This document shows positions 1 through 6,730 of a DNA stretch of 14,797 nt, piece after piece. This DNA is from Rikenellaceae bacterium. GTDB lineage: Bacteria > Bacteroidota > Bacteroidia > Bacteroidales > UBA932. The first letter of the stretch is position 1. Each line of letters opens with the position of its first letter. The position numbers were made by a program, and so were the translations under genes. Where the stretch lies: positions 1 to 14,797 of the forward strand of contig DOSU01000082.1 of assembly GCA_003513895.1 (NCBI GenBank), in the 5' to 3' direction. The notes under the pieces were generated by a model. The model did not search any database, was not told the origin of the DNA, and saw only the letters and a program-made list of their open reading frames with translations.

Positions 1-69
1 GGCGGAGGCGGATTCGGCGGATTTGGCGGAGGCGGATTCGGTGGAGGCGGAGCCGGAGGAAGCTGGTAA
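1..69 (+). CDS. C-terminal tail of a glycine-rich, TPM-domain-like protein (partial)
   Basis: Frame 1 is open from the first base and ends at TAA (67-69), giving 22 residues made almost only of Gly and Phe and ending in GGGGAGGSW. A tail of this type, Gly/Phe-rich and closing in GAGGSW, is typical of membrane-anchored TPM-domain (YgcG/DUF477) proteins, where it follows the last membrane helix. The DNA has a short tandem character: the 17-mer at 1-17 recurs at 25-41, a 24-base (8-residue) period. The catalytic or structural domain lies outside the window, so the family call rests only on the tail; another protein with a Gly-rich C-terminus is possible. It converges on the metallophosphoesterase with only 6 bases between the two stop codons. 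Confidence 0.5.
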   Translation, partial: GGGGFGGFGGGGFGGGGAGGSW

Positions 70-75
70 GCTACT

Positions 76-1236
76 CTATTTGATTGATATCAAATTAATA
101 ACAACAACTTCGGATTTTGTTCCTATTCTGTATTTTGGGCCCCACAATCCAAGACCGGATGAAACGTAGTATTGTGTATTTCCCTTTTTGAAATAGCCGT
201 ACGAATGTTCAAAAAACAGTTTGACCAACAGGTTCCCTGGCCAGAACTGTCCATTGTGAGTATGACCGGAGACCTGAAGGTCGACTCCGTTTTTTAATGC
301 GTCGTTCAGGTCTTTTGGCTGGTGATCCATAAGAATCAGAGGCAGTTTTTTATCCGTATTCTGCAAAATTGAATCCAGTGAGGCTCTATTTCTATTCGTT
401 AAGTCGTCTCTGCCTGCAATATACAATGCATTTGCTACCAGAACTGTGGAGTCTTTCAAAAATGTAATTCCAGACTCTTTGATGTAGTCATAAATTTTTT
501 CCCGATTCCTGCCGTAAAACTCATGGTTTCCGGTTATTGCATATACTCCGTTTGGAGCATAAAGCGAACTCAGCTCCTCTTTCATATTTTGATTTATAAG
601 TGAATGAGGGTCTCTGTCTGCAATGTCTCCTGCAAGAAGAATAATATCCCCGTTTTGCGAATTGATAAGATTCACATATTTTTTAAGGTCATGCTTATTT
701 ATATACGAGCTTAAATGAATATCGCTGGCCATTACCAGTTTCATTTTCCCTCCGGGAAGCGGCTTGTTTACATTAACAACAACTGTCGTAATTTCCGGAT
801 TATTGAATTTGTAGTTCCCGTAGGCAAGAAGTGAGGTAATACTCAGAACTCCAAAAATAAGGAGCACAGATTTAACAAACTGGTAATTATCCTTTACATA
901 CACCGGATAAAAGTCAAAAAACCTGTTTAACAGACGAATAATGTCTAATCCTAAAACAAAAATCGCAAAATAAATGAGGGCAATAACCCATGTAAAGCCT
1001 ATTGCCGAAAGTATAACTGCAGTCGCTTCGCGCATATTGTCGCCTAAAAACATCTTTACAAAGAAGGCTGCCATTGAGCCTAAAAAAATTATTGAATAGA
1101 TGATTTTAAGCCACAAAACAGGAGGAAGCGCCTGCAAACCCCTGATATACACATAAGAACTAAGACCTAAAAAAGAAGTGAGAACAATTACGAAAGCGTA
1201 AATCATATAGAATATTATAAGTTGCAAAAATAACAT
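76..1236 (-). CDS. membrane-anchored calcineurin-like metallophosphoesterase
   Basis: This 386-residue protein has two parts. Residues 1-140 hold about four hydrophobic helices (roughly 5-28, 42-63, 75-97 and 120-140). Residues 165-385 form a calcineurin-like phosphoesterase domain with the full two-metal motif set: SDIH (171-174), GD (203-204), GNHE (236-239), DHQP (304-307) and GHTHNGQ (324-330). It resembles the YkuE/YaeI-type membrane phosphoesterases, some of which act on lipid or nucleotide phosphoesters; the substrate here cannot be read from the sequence. The number of helices suggests the enzyme domain sits next to the membrane, but its side is not certain. The ATG at 1236 is the first in-frame start and places the first helix at the N-terminus. 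The gene diverges from the lipoprotein hydrolase with 37 bases between starts; I see no clear TAnnTTTG box for it. Confidence 0.9.
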   Translation of the reverse strand: MLFLQLIIFYMIYAFVIVLTSFLGLSSYVYIRGLQALPPVLWLKIIYSIIFLGSMAAFFVKMFLGDNMREATAVILSAIGFTWVIALIYFAIFVLGLDIIRLLNRFFDFYPVYVKDNYQFVKSVLLIFGVLSITSLLAYGNYKFNNPEITTVVVNVNKPLPGGKMKLVMASDIHLSSYINKHDLKKYVNLINSQNGDIILLAGDIADRDPHSLINQNMKEELSSLYAPNGVYAITGNHEFYGRNREKIYDYIKESGITFLKDSTVLVANALYIAGRDDLTNRNRASLDSILQNTDKKLPLILMDHQPKDLNDALKNGVDLQVSGHTHNGQFWPGNLLVKLFFEHSYGYFKKGNTQYYVSSGLGLWGPKYRIGTKSEVVVINLISIK

Positions 1237-1237
1237 T

Positions 1238-1245
1238 TAACTTTA
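1238..1245 (+). promoter_or_regulatory. possible -7 box for the lipoprotein hydrolase gene
   Basis: TAACTTTA matches the Bacteroidota -7 consensus TAnnTTTG at five of its six fixed positions and lies 28 bases before the ATG at 1274. No convincing -33 element is seen. The region is AT-rich, so a chance match is quite possible. An alternative, TATTGTTTG at 1248-1256, has the wrong internal spacing. Confidence 0.25.
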
Positions 1246-1273
1246 CTTATTGTTTGAATTACTACATACTATT

Positions 1274-2320
1274 ATGAGAATTATATTAATAGCCGCTTTA
1301 CTTTTGATATACTCCTGCGGCAATAAAGAAAGGTTGTATACTCCATCCTTTAACAGTAACCTTGAATATAGTACCGATGGATACTCTGCCGATTACCTCG
1401 GAGAAAATTTTATTAAAAGACATATAATCCTAAAGGAGGATTTTGACGGTCCGGCAATAGCTACACTTGTTATGAGAACTGTTCCGGCAAATAGCGATAC
1501 TGCGGTTCTCTACATACACGGATACAGTGACTATTTCTATCAGGCAGAACTTTCGGAGCTGGTTCAGCGTGAAAACATGACATTTTATGCTCTTGAACTG
1601 AGGCGCTACGGTCGCTCAAAACTTCCTCATCAAATCTGGTACGATCTTAGAGATATTTCCGATTATTTTGAAGAGATAGACTCATCTATCAATATTATTA
1701 ATCGCGATGGTTATACCAATATTATACTAATGGCCCACTCTACCGGCGGTCTTACCGCTTCTCTTTATGCCGCATCAAAAAAAGAGAATCTGCCTGTAAT
1801 ATCGCTTGTGCTCAACAGCCCTTTCTTCGATTTTAACATGAACGGTTTTAACGAAACAATAGGAGTCCCAATAATTTCATTAATGGGAAAACTATTTCCG
1901 AACATGGTTGTAAACAAAAGTGTAAGTCCGGTAAATTGCATGAGCTTGCACAGCAGTTATTACGGTGAGTGGAATTTTGACACAATAATGAAGCCTGTTA
2001 AGTCGCCTCTTGTTACAGCAGCATGGGTAAGGGCAATCAACAGGGGTCAGAAGCAGTTGCAAAAAGGCATCAAAATTGGATGTCCTGTTTTAGTCATGAC
2101 TTCGGATTCTAGTTCAGTTGGAATGAAGTTTCGCAAAGAACATCTCGAGAGCGATACTGTTCTCGATGTAGAGGACATTCAGAATTTTTCTAAAAAAATT
2201 GAAGGGAAAACAGATCTGATGATCTTTCCAAATGGGATGCACGACCTTGTCCTCTCACGCAAAGAGGTGAGAGACAAGGTGTATAGCTCAATGTTTAAAT
2301 GGATTAAAGAAGCTTCTTAA
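1274..2320 (+). CDS. lipoprotein alpha/beta hydrolase (serine hydrolase, S33/lysophospholipase-like)
   Basis: The ATG at 1274 gives 348 residues that begin with a short lipoprotein signal peptide and lipobox IYSC (Cys15), so the mature protein should be lipid-anchored in the envelope. An in-frame TTG at 1250 would add eight residues before the signal peptide and is less likely. The core is an alpha/beta hydrolase fold: an HG oxyanion strand (82-83, YIHGYSDY), the nucleophile elbow in MAHSTGG (Ser156), and a late histidine in GMHDLV (His323). The catalytic acid is probably one of the Asp residues between 278 and 301, but I cannot decide which. The layout is that of the Hydrolase_4 / serine aminopeptidase group, which includes lysophospholipases and esterases; the substrate is unknown. 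The 3' end overlaps the convergent fumarase gene by 17 bases. Confidence 0.85.
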   Translation: MRIILIAALLLIYSCGNKERLYTPSFNSNLEYSTDGYSADYLGENFIKRHIILKEDFDGPAIATLVMRTVPANSDTAVLYIHGYSDYFYQAELSELVQRENMTFYALELRRYGRSKLPHQIWYDLRDISDYFEEIDSSINIINRDGYTNIILMAHSTGGLTASLYAASKKENLPVISLVLNSPFFDFNMNGFNETIGVPIISLMGKLFPNMVVNKSVSPVNCMSLHSSYYGEWNFDTIMKPVKSPLVTAAWVRAINRGQKQLQKGIKIGCPVLVMTSDSSSVGMKFRKEHLESDTVLDVEDIQNFSKKIEGKTDLMIFPNGMHDLVLSRKEVRDKVYSSMFKWIKEAS

Positions 2321-3920
2321 AAAAGTCGTTTCCTTTGTCGTCTACCAGAATGAATGCAGGGAAGTTTTCAACTTCTATCTTCCATATTGCCTCCATTCCA
2401 AGTTCGGGATATTCAAGAACCTCTACTTTTTTAATGCTGTCCTGTGCAAGTATTGCAGCAGGGCCGCCAATACTGCCCAGATAGAATCCGCCGTATTTCT
2501 GGCAGGCATCCGTAACTTGCTGGCTTCTGTTGCCTTTGGCAATCATAATCATACTTCCTCCATGACTCTGGAAAAGATCGACATACGAATCCATTCGACC
2601 TGCAGTTGTAGGGCCAAAGGAGCCGCTTGCCATTCCAACGGGAGTTTTTGCAGGGCCTGCATAGTAAATTGGATGATCCTTCAGGTATTGAGGCAGCCCT
2701 TTACCGGCATCAATGCGTTCTTTTAATTTTGCGTGAGCAACATCCCTTGCCACTATAATCGTTCCGTTTATTAATAGGAATGTTGAGACAGGGTATTTGG
2801 AAAGATCGGCCAAAACTTCCTTCATAGGGCGGTTAAGGTCAATCTTTATTCCTCCCACCTGTGCAGCACTTCCTGTCCTCAAATTTACAGGCACAAGACG
2901 GATTGGATTTGAGTCAAGTGTCTCAAGCCATATCCCCTCTTTGTTGATTTTTGCTTTAATATTTCTGTCGGCACTGCACGACACTCCCATTCCAACCGGG
3001 CAGGATGCGCCATGCCTTGGAAGTCTTATTACTCTTATGTCATGGGCAAAGTACTTGCCACCGAACTGTGCTCCAATTCCGAGAGAATTTGCCGCTTTCA
3101 ACAATTTCGCCTCCATCTCAAGGTCCCTGAATGCATGACCCTCTTCGCCACCTTTCTTTGGCAAATTATCCAGATATTTTGCCGATGCGAGTTTCACATT
3201 TTTCATACACATTTCGGCAGATGTTCCGCCTATAACAAATGCAATATGATATGGAGGGCAAGCTGCTGTTCCAAGAGTTTTCATCTTTTCGACAAGAAAT
3301 TTTTCGAGCGAAACAGGATTCAGGAGTGCCTTTGTCTCCTGGAAAAGATAGCTTTTGTTTGCAGAACCGCCGCCTTTTGCAACAAACAAAAATTTGTATT
3401 CTCCTCCTTCGGTTGCGTAGATGTCGATTTGTGCTGGAAGATTATTACCCGAGTTTTTTTCGGTGTACATATCGAGTGCGATTGTCTGTGAATAGCGCAG
3501 ATTGTCGGTTGTGTATGTGTCAAATACCCCGTGCGAAAGTGCCTCCTCGTCTCCTCCGCCTGTCCACACATTCTGGCCTTTTTTTGCTACTATGGTGGCT
3601 GTTCCTGTATCCTGGCAAAAAGGAAGAACACCTTTTGAAGCAATGTCTGCATTGAGCAACATTGTAAGTGCAACCGCCTTGTCGTTTACACTGGCTTCCG
3701 GGTCGCTCAGGATTTTTGCAACCTGTTCGTTATGCTCCGGACGAAGCATAAATGCAATATCGTGCATTGCCTGTTTTGCAAGAAGGCGCAACCCTTCCGG
3801 ATTTACTTTGAGAATATCTTTACCGTCAAATTTTTCTGTTGAAACATAATCCTTTGTTAAAAGATGATACTTTGTTGTATCCTCTCCCAAAGGAAATGTT
3901 GTGTGAAATTTAAATTCCAT
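2304..3920 (-). CDS. fumA: fumarate hydratase, class I (iron-sulfur, single-chain)
   Basis: This enzyme reversibly hydrates fumarate to L-malate in the citric acid cycle or, in anaerobes, in the reductive branch that makes succinate. The 538-residue length fits the fused alpha-beta class I enzymes (E. coli FumA/FumB about 548). The three cysteines that ligate the oxygen-sensitive [4Fe-4S] cluster are in place: Cys102 in PFCQDTGT, Cys221 in AACPPYH and Cys315 in GVSCSADR. The C-terminal beta part carries GSFGPTTAGRMDSYV (433-447) and AKGNRS (461-466). FumA and FumB cannot be told apart here, so the symbol is nominal. The gene starts 25 bases after the prfB stop. No TAnnTTTG box is visible in the roughly 150 bases before it, so it may depend on read-through from prfB. 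Its last five codons and stop lie within the overlap with the hydrolase gene. An oxygen-sensitive fumarase fits an anaerobic or microaerobic host. Confidence 0.95.
   Translation of the reverse strand: MEFKFHTTFPLGEDTTKYHLLTKDYVSTEKFDGKDILKVNPEGLRLLAKQAMHDIAFMLRPEHNEQVAKILSDPEASVNDKAVALTMLLNADIASKGVLPFCQDTGTATIVAKKGQNVWTGGGDEEALSHGVFDTYTTDNLRYSQTIALDMYTEKNSGNNLPAQIDIYATEGGEYKFLFVAKGGGSANKSYLFQETKALLNPVSLEKFLVEKMKTLGTAACPPYHIAFVIGGTSAEMCMKNVKLASAKYLDNLPKKGGEEGHAFRDLEMEAKLLKAANSLGIGAQFGGKYFAHDIRVIRLPRHGASCPVGMGVSCSADRNIKAKINKEGIWLETLDSNPIRLVPVNLRTGSAAQVGGIKIDLNRPMKEVLADLSKYPVSTFLLINGTIIVARDVAHAKLKERIDAGKGLPQYLKDHPIYYAGPAKTPVGMASGSFGPTTAGRMDSYVDLFQSHGGSMIMIAKGNRSQQVTDACQKYGGFYLGSIGGPAAILAQDSIKKVEVLEYPELGMEAIWKIEVENFPAFILVDDKGNDFFKKLL
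2307..2318. repeat. 12-base perfect palindrome in the convergent gene overlap
   Basis: AAGAAGCTTCTT is a perfect inverted repeat with no loop. It lies inside the 17-base overlap of the hydrolase and fumarase 3' ends and encodes Lys-Glu-Ala-Ser on one strand and Lys-Lys-Leu-Leu on the other. As RNA it could form only a four-pair stem with an AGCU loop, so it is a poor candidate for a strong terminator, although A and T runs flank it. Confidence 0.5.
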
Positions 3921-3945
3921 CTCTTTGTTTTTTAATAATTAACAA

Positions 3946-5032
3946 TTAACCCTGACTTCCCATAAGAAAACTCCTCATAAATTCATTTATGTCGCCGTCG
4001 AGTACAGCCTGAGTATCGGAAGTTTCACATCCTGTCCTGAGGTCTTTTACCATTTTGTAAGGGTGGAGAACATAACTTCTTATTTGGGATCCCCATTCAA
4101 TTTTTAATTTTTTACCTTCAAGTTCGGCCTCTTTCTCTTTCCTTTTCCGCAATTCAAGTTCGTATAGATGAGATTTTAATATCCGCATTGCATTGGCACG
4201 GTTGTCGAGTTGTGAGCGGCTTTCCGTATTTTCAACTGTAATTCCGGTTGGAAGGTGTCTCACCCGCACTCCGGTTTCTACCTTGTTTACATTCTGTCCG
4301 CCGGCACCTCCGGAGCGGAAAGTGTCCCACTCAAGGTCTCCGGGATTAATTTCAATAGTAATTGTGTCGTCAACTGCTGGATATACATAAACGGAAGAGA
4401 ATGTCGTTTGCCGTTTGCCCTGAGAATTGAATGGAGAAATCCTAACGAGCCGGTGAACTCCGTTTTCCGCTTTGAGATAGCCATATGCATAATCTCCCTC
4501 AAATTCAACTGTAACCGATTTTATTCCGGCCTCATCGCCTTCTAAAAGGTCATAAATATGAACTTTATATCCGTTTCTCTCTCCCCAGCGCACATACATT
4601 CTCATTAGCATAGAAGACCAGTCGTTGCTTTCTGTTCCGCCTGCTCCGGAATTGATTTTGAGTATCGCTCCAAGGTTGTCTCCTTCACTGCCAAGCATGC
4701 TGCGCAATTCAAGGTTGTCAAGTTTTTTTACAAGTTCTTTATAGTGTTCATTTACCTCGGCATCAACAGAATCGTCCTCTTTAGAAAAATCAAGAAGTAC
4801 AATAAGGTCTTCAAGAGATTTTTCAATCTCCGAAAATCCTTTTACCCAGAACTTGAGAATGGAAACCTTTTTTAGAAACAATTCAGCCTCTTTAGGGTCA
4901 TTCCAGAAATCGGAAGCGAGAATTGCTTCCTCGTTTTTAATTAATTCTTCTTTTTTAGAATCGATGTCAAAGAGACCTCCCCAGCGTAGAAAGACGCTGC
5001 TGGATCTCTTTCGAATACTCCAGATTAATCAT
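3946..5032 (-). CDS. prfB: peptide chain release factor 2, with +1 programmed frameshift
   Basis: RF2 ends translation at UGA and UAA. The gene must be read in two frames. Frame 0 runs from ATG 5032 for 21 codons (MINLEYSKEIQQRLSTLGRS, then Leu) to an in-frame TGA at 4967-4969. A +1 shift at CTT TGA C then continues from 4968 to TAA at 3946, giving 21 + 340 = 361 residues, close to E. coli RF2 (365). The residues after the shift, DIDSKKEEL, match the RF2 family. Key motifs are the stop-codon-reading SPF (199-201) and the peptidyl-hydrolysis GGQ (244-246). The residue four before that GGQ is Ser rather than the Thr of E. coli K-12. A reading starting at TTG 4881 gives only 311 residues and loses the N-terminal helical domain. 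The gene has its own promoter at the recX stop and lies 25 bases before fumarase. Confidence 0.96.
4966..4981 (-). promoter_or_regulatory. prfB: prfB programmed +1 frameshift site
   Basis: On the minus strand this reads GGGAGG-TCT-CTT-TGA-C: a Shine-Dalgarno-like GGGAGG, three spacer bases, the slippery CTT Leu codon, the frame-0 TGA and a following C. This is the arrangement known from E. coli prfB (AGGGGG-UAU-CUU-UGA-C), with the same 3-base spacing. When RF2 is scarce, slow termination at UGA lets the P-site tRNA slip from CUU to UUU, and the ribosome continues at GAC (Asp22). RF2 thereby controls its own synthesis. Confidence 0.95.
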
Positions 5033-5053
5033 GTATTGTAAATATTAATGGTG

Positions 5054-5061
5054 CAAAGTTA
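5054..5061 (-). promoter_or_regulatory. prfB promoter -7 box
   Basis: TAACTTTG on the minus strand is an exact match to the Bacteroidota -7 consensus TAnnTTTG, followed by CACC. It lies 21 bases before the prfB ATG, nearly the same spacing as for metG (20) and recA (23). The TA and following A of the box are the TAA stop codon of recX. A good -33 TTTG is not seen at the expected distance. Confidence 0.65.
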
Positions 5062-5520
5062 ACCAATTATTTTGTTAACTGCAGGAAGTATCATATCGAA
5101 GTCAAATCCTCTTGAAAGTGCAAACCGGACAAGTTTGGCAACTCTTTTATCCCTGCTCTCATCTTTCCCTAATGTTTTTAACTTGGCAGTGAGAATCTTC
5201 AGCAATCTTTCGCTTTCAGCAGCTTTGTCAAGCTCCCTTAAAGCATCTGAAATAACTTTATCGTCAATCCTTTTTCTTTTTAAAGCGTAGGATATTTTCC
5301 TTCCTCCCCAACCTGAAAGGCGGCTTTTGTCGCGAACAAAGGCAAGAGCATATCTGCTTTCGTCTAAAAATTTGTCGGAGCGAAGACTTTCGATTATTTT
5401 TTCGGCCTCGCCCAAATCAAGCTCAAATCGCTGCAGTTTTTGCATAATATCACTTACGCAATATTCACGCATAGAACAAACCCTTTGCATGGCATGCAGA
5501 GCAGAAGACCCCCCGTTCAT
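5059..5520 (-). CDS. recX: regulatory protein RecX
   Basis: RecX is a small, basic, all-helical cytosolic protein that binds RecA filaments and in most species limits recombinase activity. From ATG 5520 it is 153 residues. It shows the family pattern of tandem three-helix units: the N-terminal CSMREYCVSDIMQKL segment (15-29), the central FLDESRYALAFVRDK segment (51-65) followed by GWGGRKISYALKRK (70-83), and a C-terminal RFALSRGFDFDMI unit. The ATG at 5520 lies 4 bases after the stop of the thioredoxin-fold gene, which fits tight operon packing. A TTG at 5538 would add six residues and overlap that gene and is less likely. RecX is often encoded next to recA; here it is at the end of the operon that diverges from recA, about 5 kb away. 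Its TAA stop overlaps the prfB -7 box. Confidence 0.9.
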   Translation of the reverse strand: MNGGSSALHAMQRVCSMREYCVSDIMQKLQRFELDLGEAEKIIESLRSDKFLDESRYALAFVRDKSRLSGWGGRKISYALKRKRIDDKVISDALRELDKAAESERLLKILTAKLKTLGKDESRDKRVAKLVRFALSRGFDFDMILPAVNKIIG

Positions 5521-5524
5521 ATCT

Positions 5525-6727
5525 CTATTTTTCTGCAATTAACTCCTCAATAAATGTAGTAAATTCCTTTACAAAGTTGGTATAGTGAATCCCTGTTCCG
5601 GGTCCTGAGAATCCGGAATGAATTCTTCTTACAACTCCCTTTTTGTCAATTATTATTGTTGTAGGGAAAGCCTTGAAATTTTCAAGTTCCGGCAGTGCCT
5701 CTTTAATTTTTGAAGGTGTAAATCCTGTTATCAGGACTTCGTATGGGATTTTCGCAACATTTACAAGCTTCATTGCCTCTGTCTTCGCTGCTTCAAATTC
5801 TTCGGGACGTTCAAAAGCAAGGCACACAACCTCCAGGTTTGGCTGGTATTTTTGGAAAATTTCTGCAAGAAATTTGCTTTCGTCAAGACAGTTGGGGCAC
5901 CATGATCCGCTAATCTGTAGGATTACCACCTCATCTTTGAATTGTTCGTCTTTTAGGCTCACGGCCTCGCCTTTAAGATTTGGAAAAGAAAATCCCAGGG
6001 TTTTGTATCCTTTTTTCATGCCTGTAACAGCATATGCATCCGGCAATTGAGCGTCCTCTTTGCGAATTGCGGTTCCCTCTTCAACCGATGTAAATCCTGA
6101 ATACATCTTTACATTTGCAAGCGAATCATTTGAAACTATATCCGCAGTAAACAGTCGTACAAACCCTCCGTCGAAACAAGAGAGCATTAGCTTGTTTTCC
6201 GAAGTGACCAAACCTTCGAAAAAGCGATAGTCGCCCGAAGGTGTGAGAAATGACCCTGTTACTTTACCTGCAGCTTCGGAAAATTCTCCGATGATCTCTT
6301 TATCTGCAAACTTTACTAGCCAGCGGCCTGCTGCATTAAAGGAAGGTGTCTGATTCTCTGCGGTAAAACGCCATGGAGTATTTGGTACCGCGTTAACAGG
6401 CATTGTATAGGAGGTTCGGATGAAGTTGCCTGAGAGGCCTTCATTTGAAAGCAAAAGTGCAAATCGTGAGCTAAAAAGAGGCATGTCTATAAACAGTGAG
6501 TCTCCTGTCTTTTTAATATCTTCGACCTTGTATCTGTAATCACCGGTAATTATTTCAATTGTAGTATCAGACTCTGCAATCAGAATCTCAAAATTGAAAG
6601 GTATCTCTGTAGAGTCCGAAGTTAGAAGAGTTGCTCTCCATATTCCTGCACTCAGTTTTATCTCTTTGGGAGTGCACGAAGTAAAAATCAATGCTCCAAT
6701 TGCAAGGAAAAAAATAATTTTTTTCAT
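5525..6727 (-). CDS. TlpA/ResA-like thioredoxin-fold lipoprotein with N-terminal beta domains
   Basis: This 400-residue protein begins with a signal peptide and lipobox FTSC (Cys18), so it should be lipid-anchored in the envelope. The C-terminal part (about 240-400) is a thioredoxin-fold, TlpA/AhpC-TSA-type domain with the redox pair WCPNC (Cys277, Cys280) and the cis-proline region AFPTTIII (Pro355). It is likely to reduce or exchange disulfides in envelope proteins. Residues 24-225 are predicted beta-rich and appear to contain two related units: AGIW at 27-30 against AGRW at 133-136, and TGDYR at 61-65 against SGDYR at 164-168. I cannot assign this N-terminal region to a named family. It is the third gene of the rlmN operon, 3 bases after the calcium pump and 4 before recX. 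The partner proteins are unknown. Confidence 0.88.
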   Translation of the reverse strand: MKKIIFFLAIGALIFTSCTPKEIKLSAGIWRATLLTSDSTEIPFNFEILIAESDTTIEIITGDYRYKVEDIKKTGDSLFIDMPLFSSRFALLLSNEGLSGNFIRTSYTMPVNAVPNTPWRFTAENQTPSFNAAGRWLVKFADKEIIGEFSEAAGKVTGSFLTPSGDYRFFEGLVTSENKLMLSCFDGGFVRLFTADIVSNDSLANVKMYSGFTSVEEGTAIRKEDAQLPDAYAVTGMKKGYKTLGFSFPNLKGEAVSLKDEQFKDEVVILQISGSWCPNCLDESKFLAEIFQKYQPNLEVVCLAFERPEEFEAAKTEAMKLVNVAKIPYEVLITGFTPSKIKEALPELENFKAFPTTIIIDKKGVVRRIHSGFSGPGTGIHYTNFVKEFTTFIEELIAEK

Positions 6728-6730
6728 AAG

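Noticed and set aside
1..41. GGCGGA-rich direct repeats considered as a CRISPR or intergenic tandem repeat
   Set aside because: The repeat is in frame and encodes the Gly/Phe-rich tail of a protein that ends at a stop codon at 67-69; there are no spacers.
1250..1273. TTG start for the lipoprotein hydrolase, adding eight residues
   Set aside because: The ATG at 1274 begins a compact lipoprotein signal peptide; the extra residues would sit oddly before it.
2307..2318. Palindrome considered as a bidirectional intrinsic terminator
   Set aside because: With no natural loop and only about four base pairs possible in the stem after looping, it is too weak; it is reported only as a repeat.
3921..3948. 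AT-rich imperfect palindrome between prfB and fumarase (around AATTAACAATT), considered as an operator or promoter
   Set aside because: It is short and imperfect and lies in very AT-rich sequence, with no -7 box match; such repeats arise easily by chance.
3946..4881. prfB read as a truncated gene starting at TTG 4881
   Set aside because: The upstream sequence supplies the family N-terminus through the canonical +1 frameshift, and the resulting length matches RF2.
5521..5538. TTG start for recX overlapping the thioredoxin-fold gene
   Set aside because: The ATG at 5520 fits the tight spacing seen elsewhere in the operon, and the extra six residues have no family support.
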